64,000 bases of DNA from UBA7236 sp035439505 (GTDB taxonomy: Bacteria > Bacteroidota > Bacteroidia > Chitinophagales > BACL12). The stretch spans positions 1 to 64,000 of the forward strand of contig DAORKJ010000008.1 of the NCBI GenBank assembly GCA_035439505.1. The letters are read 5' to 3'. The position numbers and the translations under genes were made by a program. Under the pieces are notes generated by a model that saw only the letters and a program-made list of their open reading frames with translations, was not told the DNA's origin and made no database searches. Shown piece after piece: positions 16,500 to 23,817 of this stretch; position 1 is the stretch's first letter; the number at the start of each line of letters is the position of its first letter.

Positions 16500-17309
16500 T
16501 TAGTGCGTAGCTAACCATTTAGTTACGGCTTCCCAATAATCCGCAGATGATGGGTCGCTACTCCATAGCGCTTTAGAGCCATGTGTGCCTTTCATATCGG
16601 GATAATATTGCGTTAATACATCATCACCTAAATGCGACATCGCCTTAGTAAGCGGTGCAGCTTCTTTTTCAGTAGATGTCATAAATATTGGCTTGCCATT
16701 ATATCCTTTAAAGTAATCGGCTGCAGTTGAACCATCGTCAAATTTTAAAATCGGACTGAAAGTAATTACCGATTTAACATTCGGATTGTCCATGGCCACT
16801 TTTAGTACCAAACTGGCAGAATAACTACTTCCCCACAAAATAACCTGCTGCCCAAATGTTGTTGCGGCATAATTAACGCCTGCCGTAATATCCGGCAATG
16901 CATCGGTATAACCGGTTGCCATGTTTTTTGCCAACGCATTTTTATTGGTAATGTTTTCATGTGTTTCCATTGCACCACCGGAACGCTGATCCAATGCTAC
17001 ACAGTTATAACCCATTGCACATAATTTAGGCGCTATTTCAGCATATTCGTAATTATTCATTCTTGCCTGATGACATAATACTATTACCGGTTTTGTGCTA
17101 TCGATGGTATAAACAACCGCACGCATGGTAAGTCCATCGGTGGAAGGCATTTCAAGCGTATCAACTTTCATTCCGCTCACCGCAACTGTTTCCATTTCCG
17201 GTAAATCGGTAAGTTCGGTTTGTTCTTTGTCCTTTTTACCACCTTTACAGCCTGAAATGGCTATTGTAAGGATGACTATACTAAAGAGTAATAGATTAGT
17301 TTTTTTCAT
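16500..17309 (-). CDS. Alpha/beta hydrolase lipoprotein
   Basis: A 269-residue lipoprotein (lipobox ISGC, Cys21) with a dienelactone-hydrolase-like alpha/beta fold. Visible: the oxyanion strand VIVLCHQARMN, AMGYNCVALDQRSGG, the nucleophile elbow WGSSYSAS (G-x-S-x-S), and the catalytic His region MKGTHGSKAL near the C-terminus. The acid is probably in IFMTSTEKEAAP. Substrate unknown; the periplasmic or outer-membrane location is inferred from the lipobox. The frame is open 32 codons further upstream, but the promoter at 17331-17362 lies inside that extension and supports the start at 17309. Confidence 0.85.
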   Translation of the reverse strand: MKKTNLLLFSIVILTIAISGCKGGKKDKEQTELTDLPEMETVAVSGMKVDTLEMPSTDGLTMRAVVYTIDSTKPVIVLCHQARMNNYEYAEIAPKLCAMGYNCVALDQRSGGAMETHENITNKNALAKNMATGYTDALPDITAGVNYAATTFGQQVILWGSSYSASLVLKVAMDNPNVKSVITFSPILKFDDGSTAADYFKGYNGKPIFMTSTEKEAAPLTKAMSHLGDDVLTQYYPDMKGTHGSKALWSSDPSSADYWEAVTKWLATH

Positions 17310-17330
17310 TTTGCTTTGAGTTTTGTGATG

Positions 17331-17362
17331 CAAAAGTACATCAAGCCACACGGGTAACACAA
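17331..17362 (-). promoter_or_regulatory. Promoter of the hydrolase lipoprotein
   Basis: On the minus strand TTG (17362-17360), 21 bases, TACTTTTG (17338-17331); a full match ending 21 bases before the ATG. Confidence 0.6.
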
Positions 17363-17393
17363 TTTTAACATTACAAGGGTTTAAAAGTTTTGC

Positions 17394-17401
17394 TAATTTT
17401 G
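17394..17401 (+). promoter_or_regulatory. Possible -7 box for the beta-helix lipoprotein
   Basis: TAATTTTG matches TAnnTTTG, 53 bases before the ATG at 17455; no TTG at the right distance, so weak. Confidence 0.3.
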
Positions 17402-17454
17402 ACACACTATTGTGTTGTTAGATTACGTTAAAGAGCCAAAGCTGCTGTATCCAA

Positions 17455-18903
17455 ATGAATTTCATCAAAAGTAAGTCCTTATTGCTGTGGTTAACAGCAC
17501 TTTTTTTTGTGTTGATTGCTCAGAGTTGCCGGAAAGATTCCCTCATAACAACCCCAGATGCCAAACTCAATTTTAGTGAAGATACCGTTCATTTTGATAC
17601 CGTTTTTTCAACTGTAGGTTCCATTACGCTTCCACTAAAATTATTCAATAATTATAATGAAAATCTCAATATCAGCAGCATTCAGCTTGCCGGTGGAGCG
17701 TTTTCACAGTTTAGGATGAATGTGGATGGTGAGTCAGGTTCTCAGTTTACCGATATTGAAATTCTCCCCAACGACAGCATTTATATATTTATAGAAGTTA
17801 CTGTAGACCCTAATGATGATGCCCTGCCTTTCGTTATTGAGGATTCTATCATTTTTACTACCAATGGCAATATTCAGGATGTTAAACTGATTGCTTATGG
17901 TCAAAATGCCAATTTCCATTATGGGGAGATTTTGTGTGACACCACCTGGACAGATAACCTGCCACATGTAATTATCGGTTCGGTTTTGGTTGATACTTTA
18001 TGCTCTTTAACTATTACCGAAGGTACAGACATCTATTTGCACGGCGGAAGTTCCTTTTATGTTTTAGGAACTTTGAATGTTTTAGGCACCAAAGACAGTC
18101 TGGTGACCTTTCAGGGAGATAGATTAGAAGATTTTTATAAAGATGTTCCGGGGCAATGGGAAGGCATCTATTTGTTGCGGGGAAGTTTTGATAATCTTAT
18201 TCAATATGCAGAAATTAAAAACGCGAATAAGGGGATTTCGTTAGGGTATTCGACTGACACCGGTTTAGCTACATTTTTGGAATTGCAACCGACATTAACA
18301 CTGGAAAATACGAAGATATTCGACATTCAATATTATGGTATTGAGTCGCTCAATAGTAAAATTAAGGCGACTAATGTGCTTATTTACAATGTGGGGCAAT
18401 CCAATACAGCCCTTACGCTTGGTGGCGATTATGAGTTTCGTCATTGCACCATGGCCAATTACAGTTCAAGGTATTTAACCCATCAGGCACCTGTGCTTTT
18501 AATTTGGGATTATTATCCATTTGGACCGGAATTAAACGTACAAAACGACCTCACGAAAGCTGATTTCATCAATTGTATTATTTATGGCAGCATAGCCGAA
18601 GGGAATGAATTATCAATAGATACATTATCGTTACCAACTGTCTTTAATTTTAACTTCGACCATTGCGTTATAAAATCGGCTATAAATCAGGATTTGCTTA
18701 ACGATGTTGGGTGTTTCTTTAATACCGACCCGGTTTTTGCCAATATTGGTGAACGTAATTATTGCCCAACTACAGGTTCTCCTGCGCTTAATGCTGCAAT
18801 TGACATTCCGTCAGACCCGGTTTTAATTGATATTGTAGGCAATCCTAGGCCATTTGCGGGCACTTTACCCGATATAGGTTGCTATGAAACCGAGGCGGAA
18901 TAG
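17455..18903 (+). CDS. Beta-helix lipoprotein with choice-of-anchor-like N-domain
   Basis: A 482-residue lipoprotein (lipobox IAQSC, Cys25). Residues about 35-155 form an Ig-like domain of the type that starts 'FDTVFSTVGSITLPLKLFNNYNENLNISSIQLAGG', related to choice-of-anchor/MSP-like domains. From about 185 the repeated short strands (LEDFYKDVPGQWEGIYLLRGSFDNLI...) indicate a right-handed parallel beta-helix. The end GSPALNAAIDI...DIVGNPRPFAGTLPDIGCYE is the classical closing motif of pectate-lyase-like/choice-of-anchor-Q proteins. No catalytic residues can be named. Probably displayed on the cell envelope. Confidence 0.82.
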   Translation: MNFIKSKSLLLWLTALFFVLIAQSCRKDSLITTPDAKLNFSEDTVHFDTVFSTVGSITLPLKLFNNYNENLNISSIQLAGGAFSQFRMNVDGESGSQFTDIEILPNDSIYIFIEVTVDPNDDALPFVIEDSIIFTTNGNIQDVKLIAYGQNANFHYGEILCDTTWTDNLPHVIIGSVLVDTLCSLTITEGTDIYLHGGSSFYVLGTLNVLGTKDSLVTFQGDRLEDFYKDVPGQWEGIYLLRGSFDNLIQYAEIKNANKGISLGYSTDTGLATFLELQPTLTLENTKIFDIQYYGIESLNSKIKATNVLIYNVGQSNTALTLGGDYEFRHCTMANYSSRYLTHQAPVLLIWDYYPFGPELNVQNDLTKADFINCIIYGSIAEGNELSIDTLSLPTVFNFNFDHCVIKSAINQDLLNDVGCFFNTDPVFANIGERNYCPTTGSPALNAAIDIPSDPVLIDIVGNPRPFAGTLPDIGCYETEAE

Positions 18904-18942
18904 CATTTACACAAAATTAACCGGCACTTGTTAGTTGACTTC

Positions 18943-18971
18943 TTGCTTTTCAACGATTTTGGGTATATTTG
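18943..18971 (+). promoter_or_regulatory. Promoter of the DUF4389 gene
   Basis: TTG (18943-18945), 18 bases, TATATTTG (18964-18971); the -7 box ends 29 bases before the ATG. Confidence 0.6.
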
Positions 18972-19000
18972 AATACATTTCTTAACCCAAAACAGTTATC

Positions 19001-19627
19001 ATGCTCAAATTTAACGTAACACATCAGGAGTCGTATTCCAGAGGTGAATTATTGCTCCGCTCATTTTTTGGTTGGCTGTACATAGCCATACCTCACCTTT
19101 TAGGGCTTATGTTTTATGGCATTTGGATTTACATCGCAACAATTCTTGCCTGGTTTATTATCCTGTTTACCGGTAAAACACCGGAATTTTTTTACAATGC
19201 AATTGTAGGTTACAACAAGTGGTCGTTGCGCGTCATGGCAAGGTTGTATAACCTTTCTGATGGCTATCCTTCATTTGGACCTGATGGAGCTGATGACAAA
19301 ACCGAATTTCATATCGACTTAATTCATGTTGGACGCGGTCAATTATTATTGCGTTCGTTATTTGGATGGTTATATGTGGGTATTCCACATGGTATTTGCC
19401 TTTACGTGCGTTTTATCGGTACATTTGTATTAATGTTTCTTGCCTGGTGGGTAGTGTTATTTACTGGCAAATATCCGGAAAACTGGCACCGCTTTAATGT
19501 TGGCACTTTCCGTTGGGCAACACGCGTGAGTTTGTATTTAATGTGGTTGTCAAAAGATTATCCGCCATTTAAAGGTGCGCCGGATGAAATGGATGAAGCA
19601 GACAAACCACTTGATCAGGTTGCTTAA
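19001..19627 (+). CDS. DUF4389 membrane protein with internal duplication
   Basis: A 208-residue membrane protein built of two copies of one DUF4389-type unit. Each begins with a soluble strand (FNVTHQESYSRGELLLRS / FHIDLIHVGRGQLLLRS), continues with LFGWLY(I/V)(A/G)IPHG and two membrane helices, contains ILFTGKTPEFFYN or LFTGKYPENWHR, and ends in a helix before DGYPSFGPD or KDYPPFKGAP. The two halves share LLRS(L/F)FGWLY, FTGK and YPxF at equivalent positions. Function unknown. It lies between its own promoter and terminator, a monocistronic unit. Confidence 0.88.
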   Translation: MLKFNVTHQESYSRGELLLRSFFGWLYIAIPHLLGLMFYGIWIYIATILAWFIILFTGKTPEFFYNAIVGYNKWSLRVMARLYNLSDGYPSFGPDGADDKTEFHIDLIHVGRGQLLLRSLFGWLYVGIPHGICLYVRFIGTFVLMFLAWWVVLFTGKYPENWHRFNVGTFRWATRVSLYLMWLSKDYPPFKGAPDEMDEADKPLDQVA

Positions 19628-19650
19628 TTAAATAATACATACTTTTTTTA

Positions 19651-19682
19651 AAATAACCGGTAGCATAACGCACCGGTTATTT
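19651..19682 (+). terminator. Intrinsic terminator after DUF4389
   Basis: Perfect 11-base arms AAATAACCGGT and ACCGGTTATTT, 10-base loop, then ATTTTTAT. Confidence 0.85.
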
Positions 19683-19696
19683 ATTTTTATGCGGTT

Positions 19697-20149
19697 ATGC
19701 AAGATGTTATCCTTAATAAACTACGTCATTATTGTGCTTACCAGGAACGCTGTCATGAAGAAGTGCGTACTAAATTATTATCTCTCAAGGTTTATGGTGA
19801 TGCTTTAGAGGAAATAATCAATAAACTTATTGAAGAAGATTTTCTTAACGAAGAACGATTTGCCAAAGCCTATGCCGGAGGTAAATTCAGAATGAAAAAG
19901 TGGGGGAGAGGTAAAATTGTTCAGGGATTAAAAGCGCGTAAAATTTCAGACTATTGTATCAAACAAGGGATGACAGAAATTCCGGATGACGACTATCAAA
20001 AAACTTTACAATCACTAGTAAAATCAACTATTAAAAAATACCATACCGGTAATGTCTTCGAAACAAAAAGTAAAACCGCCAACTATTTAATAAGCCGCGG
20101 TTATGAAAGTGAATTAGTTTGGGATGCCATTCAGCGCCACCTGAAATAA
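19697..20149 (+). CDS. recX: RecX-family regulatory protein
   Basis: A 150-residue helical protein with the three-helix RecX repeats: LRHYCAYQERCHEEVRTKLLSL, then IINKLIEEDFLNEERFAKAYAGGKFRMKKWGRGKIVQGLKARKI, the most conserved block, and a C-terminal repeat ending TANYLISRGYESELVWDAIQRHL. RecX proteins bind RecA filaments and restrain recombinase activity. The length is normal. No recA in the window. It starts 14 bases after the DUF4389 terminator and faces the GH8 gene tail to tail. Confidence 0.92.
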   Translation: MQDVILNKLRHYCAYQERCHEEVRTKLLSLKVYGDALEEIINKLIEEDFLNEERFAKAYAGGKFRMKKWGRGKIVQGLKARKISDYCIKQGMTEIPDDDYQKTLQSLVKSTIKKYHTGNVFETKSKTANYLISRGYESELVWDAIQRHLK

Positions 20150-20151
20150 AC

Positions 20152-21669
20152 CTATATTTTTACAAAAGTCTTCGAATAAACACCACTTATTGTATTTATT
20201 ACAATAAGGTAAGTGCCTGACGGTAAATCAGCAATATCAATTGTTGTAGAAGCAGCATCAAACGTCCCGTTAACAGAAGTTTTGTGTCCGTCTAAACCAA
20301 ATACAGTATATTGTGCATCTACGATATCATTATTTGTTAATTGGATATGTAATAACGTTTCGCTTGCAGGGTTTGGATAAATTGATATCGCTGAATTTAT
20401 TGCAGGTGCAGATGCGCGAAACAACGCATCATCCGGTGCCCACCAATTACTGCTGATTACAATTAGTGATAATAATTTAATACTGTTGCCATAATATCCA
20501 TCGCGATTAATATTTACGGTTTTCATATAATTCCATAAACTGTTGAGCCAGGCTTGATTACTCCCATCAATCATAGCACTCACCGCAAATGGAGCTTGAA
20601 AAGCCAGGTCGTTATAATTAGCACCGGCTAACATATTTCCGGTTTCAATATCGTAACCACTTTTAATATTGGCAGGTAATGAACTTGTTTTAATTTTAAT
20701 CCAGGAATTAATTGGTGCTAACGCATCATAAGCTCTTGTGTCGCCGGTTATTAAATAATCGGTAGCCAAACGCCATGGGAAACGGCAAGCATTGTAATAA
20801 TAATCACCATCATTTGTCGACTCTAAAAAATTAGGAGCTGCCGGATCAGGTGCGGTATTGGTATGGCGAATAAAGTCAGGCATTAATCCTGTTGACGTCG
20901 AATAATTTGTTTGGATTGCATCTGTAATGGTATAACATCTGTCGCTGGTTAATAACCAATGATTATCGCCGGTGGCGGCATAAAAACTTTTAAAATGATC
21001 GGGCATAAAATCGCTTGACCTGGTTGAGTACGACATAGGTGAAACACTTCCTGAAACCCAATCGCCCAATTTTACGGTTTGATTATTATTATTAATCTCC
21101 GAAGTATAAATTGCATCTATTAAATTAATGGCTTCATTTAAATAATCAATTGCACCATCGCTTCCCCATTGAGCATGTGCAAGTAATAATGCGTAGGCAA
21201 TATCTAAATCTCCATCAGTAGCTGCATCGGCTCCATCTACATTTTCGCAACCTGTAATTTGTTGCCAAGCCATTAAAGTTGGATTAATAATACTAGGATG
21301 TGCTTTATAGTAATAATATAACCCGTCGAAATAATTTTTTGCATTCGGGTCATAACCGGCCATATAGGCAGTAATCATCATACCATATCCTTGTCCTTCA
21401 CTCACACAAATAGCATTAGCCGGGTCGGCACCTCCTTCGAAATTATAATACACATAATAATGCCCGGGTTCACAACCACTATGTAAATAACGGGTTTTCC
21501 ATTTATTATAAAATTGTTTAACCACTTTGTCCATACCGGATTGTGTTACTACATTAGGTTTAATCGACCCTGCAGTATAAGTAGTATGTTGCGGAAATGG
21601 AAAAGCAGGTGCTTGCGCAAAAGCTTGTCCAATAAATAAAATTGATAATGCAAGCAACCAATTACGCAT
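20152..21669 (-). CDS. Glycoside hydrolase family 8 enzyme with T9SS sorting domain
   Basis: A 505-residue secreted enzyme. Signal peptide ends about residue 19 (IGQAFAQ). The GH8 catalytic domain spans about 20-420: SEGQGYGMM carries the general acid Glu91, and ATDGDLDIAYALLLAHAQW (150-168) matches the whole GH8 signature with Asp152 and Asp154. GH8 members cleave beta-1,4 glucan, xylan or chitosan with inversion; which one is not decidable by eye. The last 80 residues are a T9SS type A domain (IYPNPASETLLHI). It is the last of four co-directional genes (DUF486, membrane protein, DUF1801, GH8), 24 bases after DUF1801. Confidence 0.92.
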   Translation of the reverse strand: MRNWLLALSILFIGQAFAQAPAFPFPQHTTYTAGSIKPNVVTQSGMDKVVKQFYNKWKTRYLHSGCEPGHYYVYYNFEGGADPANAICVSEGQGYGMMITAYMAGYDPNAKNYFDGLYYYYKAHPSIINPTLMAWQQITGCENVDGADAATDGDLDIAYALLLAHAQWGSDGAIDYLNEAINLIDAIYTSEINNNNQTVKLGDWVSGSVSPMSYSTRSSDFMPDHFKSFYAATGDNHWLLTSDRCYTITDAIQTNYSTSTGLMPDFIRHTNTAPDPAAPNFLESTNDGDYYYNACRFPWRLATDYLITGDTRAYDALAPINSWIKIKTSSLPANIKSGYDIETGNMLAGANYNDLAFQAPFAVSAMIDGSNQAWLNSLWNYMKTVNINRDGYYGNSIKLLSLIVISSNWWAPDDALFRASAPAINSAISIYPNPASETLLHIQLTNNDIVDAQYTVFGLDGHKTSVNGTFDAASTTIDIADLPSGTYLIVINTISGVYSKTFVKI

Positions 21670-21693
21670 ATTAGTAGAATTTAAAATGAAAAA

Positions 21694-22098
21694 TTATTTT
21701 TTTGCTTTTTTTTCTGCTTTAATCTTTTCTTTGGCTATATTTTCTACGAGGCGTGCCTTAATAATTTTTTTAATAATTGTTGTCGGCAATTTTTCTTTAT
21801 ACGAAAAATGGATAGCCGATTTTGTTTGCGGATATTTACTTAAATCGATGGGAGGGTTAGATAAAAAACTACCATTTAACATAAATAAACTGATATGGTC
21901 TTTAAACACACCCATTCCCACTAATCCACCATTTTTTTTGTAAGATGGAATACCATAACTAAAGTAGGGTTCTGCATCCGGGACAACGGACAGAATAATA
22001 TTATTTAATGCTACAAGATGTGCTTTACCATGTGCAGGTGCAGCATCGAAATATTCCTGAAAAGTGGTAATTGGTTTTGGTGGAATTGATTTTGCCAT
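21694..22098 (-). CDS. DUF1801 (YdhG-like) protein
   Basis: A 134-residue soluble protein. The pattern FQEYFDAAPAHGKAHLVALNNIILSVVPDAEPYFSYGIPSYKKNGGLVGMGVFKDHISLFML matches DUF1801, with YGIPSY as the hallmark (usually xGxPxxxxxG), followed by an IHF..KEKLP...IKKI end and a Lys-rich tail. The family is iron-sulfur-scaffold (Frataxin)-like in fold and of unknown role. The start at 22098 overlaps the preceding gene's stop by one base (TAATG), supporting translational coupling. Confidence 0.88.
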   Translation of the reverse strand: MAKSIPPKPITTFQEYFDAAPAHGKAHLVALNNIILSVVPDAEPYFSYGIPSYKKNGGLVGMGVFKDHISLFMLNGSFLSNPPIDLSKYPQTKSAIHFSYKEKLPTTIIKKIIKARLVENIAKEKIKAEKKAKK

Positions 22099-22400
22099 TA
22101 CATAATTGTTTTTGAACCTAAATACCATAATGCCGCCGACATAGCCATAATGGAAAGCTGGCGGTAAAAAATAAATTTAAAAATCTCAGCATGTAATATC
22201 CTTACAATAAAATACTGAATAATNNNNNNNNNNNNNNNNNNNNNNNNNNNNNNNNNNNNNNNNNNNNNNNNNNNNNNNNNNNNNNNNNNNNNNNNNNNNN
22301 NNNNNNNNNNNNNNNNNNNNNNNTGAAGTTGTTTTAATATCATGGCAACAATTACCAGGAACAACAGCACAAATTCAGTATTTACAAACCACTTTTTCAT
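22098..22400 (-). CDS. Membrane protein of unknown family, interrupted by gap
   Basis: Readable ends: an N-terminal membrane segment MKKWFVNTEFVLLFLVIVAM and, after the N run, IIQYFIVRILHAEIFKFIFYRQL...SAALWYLGSKTIM, containing another hydrophobic stretch. The frame agrees on both sides only if the gap length is taken literally, so whether both pieces are one protein is unproven. It starts 3 bases after DUF486 and is coupled to DUF1801 by a one-base overlap, which supports a single small operon. Not recognised. Confidence 0.5.
   Translation of the reverse strand: MKKWFVNTEFVLLFLVIVAMILKQLXXXXXXXXXXXXXXXXXXXXXXXXXXXXXXXXXXIIQYFIVRILHAEIFKFIFYRQLSIMAMSAALWYLGSKTIM
22224..22323. other. Assembly gap (100 N)
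   Basis: Lies inside the membrane-protein gene of the DUF486 operon; true length unknown. Confidence 0.97.
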
Positions 22401-22403
22401 ACA

Positions 22404-22772
22404 TCATTTTTTAAAGATAAAATACACAGCTAATACCATACAAAAAAATCCGGCCAGATAATTCCATTTTAAAGTGTCGGTTTTAAAAACAAAAACAGCC
22501 ATAAGGGTAAACACCACCAGCGTAATCACTTCCTGGATTATTTTTAATTGAAACATGCTGTAAGGCCCGCCATAGGTTGAACTGCCTATACGATTAGCAG
22601 GCACTTGAAAACAATATTCAAAAAATGCCAACCCCCAGCTGATTAATATAATTACCCATAACCCAGAACCATTGAACCATCCCATTTTTTTAAATTGTAA
22701 ATGTCCATACCAGGCAAGTGTCATAAACACATTCGAAATAATTAAAAATAAAATGGTATAAAATGGTTTCAT
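22404..22772 (-). CDS. DMT-family protein (DUF486)
   Basis: A 122-residue membrane protein with four predicted helices (about 5-22, 37-56, 80-97, 103-120). The block YGHLQF, then WGLAFFEYCFQVPANRIG and YGGPYSMFQLKIIQEVITLVVF, is the DUF486 signature. These small proteins resemble half of a drug/metabolite transporter and probably work as dimers; the substrate is unknown. First gene of a four-gene minus-strand run. Confidence 0.92.
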   Translation of the reverse strand: MKPFYTILFLIISNVFMTLAWYGHLQFKKMGWFNGSGLWVIILISWGLAFFEYCFQVPANRIGSSTYGGPYSMFQLKIIQEVITLVVFTLMAVFVFKTDTLKWNYLAGFFCMVLAVYFIFKK

Positions 22773-22815
22773 ACAGAAGCGACTGAAAATTTAATTGCGA
22801 AATAAAAATACCATT

Positions 22816-23778
22816 TTATTGCTGCAATGCAAATTTTACCGGGAGACGATACCAACTGCCATTACCTGCATTTTCCTGTTTGCCTATTACATACGAAGGC
22901 ATGTTGTGTACTACTCTTAATGCCTCAAAATCGAGTAGGGGAAAGGTAGGTAAAAAAATACTGGCATTACTTACTTCTCCTGTAGGAGACACAAAAAATT
23001 TAATATATGTTGTACCTGTAATAGCATTGTCTTTAGCAGCAAGTGGATATTGAATTTCGGCACCAATATATTGGTACAACGCAGCACTTCCACCTTTATA
23101 CTCAATAGCTTGTTTTAAAATATCAAAGTCATCAGGATGAGCATTTGCAGCATTGCTATTGAGTTCAGAAGTTACAACACCTTTTTCATTATATATCACC
23201 TGACTTAACACAGTGCCATCTTCATTATATAAAATTTTTGTTTTTACGGTTTTACCCGGAAAATAAGTGATGATGGACCTTTTACCTCCACTTTGATAAT
23301 AAGTAATTGAAGAATCAATTAACCCTCCGCTAACAAATTTGGTTACATTATGCAGTTGTTTATTTGGGTAATAAAAATGCAGATATTCAGTAATTACCCG
23401 CCCTTGATATTTCGTAATTACATCAATTTGACCATCCTGCAAAAACTGTTTATCCTCAATTGGCTGACCTTCGGTATTATAAACAATCATCCGTTTGGGT
23501 TCACCTGTTTCATAAAATAAAAGCAGCGAACCACTTCGTATGCCTTTTTTTACATCGCTATAACTATATCGTTGAATGAGGGTATCGGAAATGGTATAAA
23601 CATTGATATCAGCCTGACCTTCAAAAATTTTGGTCAGCGTAGTAACTTCCGCCCGGTAAGTAGCATTTTTAGGGTTACTCACCAACTTATAACTACTATT
23701 AAAATAATAGGTAACGGTTGACTGTGTAAATACCAGTTTGGAACATAACAATAATATAGCGATGAGCCTGAAACGCAT
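22816..23778 (-). CDS. Periplasmic protein with TonB C-terminal domain and MORN-like repeats
   Basis: A 320-residue exported protein (signal peptide to about FTQ, residue 19). The middle (about 75-205) has repeated short strand pairs such as GSLLLFYETGEPKRMIVYNTEGQPI and YYPNKQLHNVTKF, the pattern of toxin-antitoxin-type 'YwqK/MORN' repeats. The C-terminal 85 residues form a TonB C-terminal domain (IQYPLAAKDNAITGTTYIKFFVSPTGEVSNASIF..LDFEALRVVHNMPSY), used in other proteins for partner binding at the envelope. No N-terminal TonB anchor or Pro-rich spacer, so it is not a TonB energy transducer. It lies 39 bases after smc in the same direction. Confidence 0.85.
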   Translation of the reverse strand: MRFRLIAILLLCSKLVFTQSTVTYYFNSSYKLVSNPKNATYRAEVTTLTKIFEGQADINVYTISDTLIQRYSYSDVKKGIRSGSLLLFYETGEPKRMIVYNTEGQPIEDKQFLQDGQIDVITKYQGRVITEYLHFYYPNKQLHNVTKFVSGGLIDSSITYYQSGGKRSIITYFPGKTVKTKILYNEDGTVLSQVIYNEKGVVTSELNSNAANAHPDDFDILKQAIEYKGGSAALYQYIGAEIQYPLAAKDNAITGTTYIKFFVSPTGEVSNASIFLPTFPLLDFEALRVVHNMPSYVIGKQENAGNGSWYRLPVKFALQQ

Positions 23779-23817
23779 AAGATTGTTAAAGTTGAGAAAT
23801 TTTAACTAAAATTCCAA

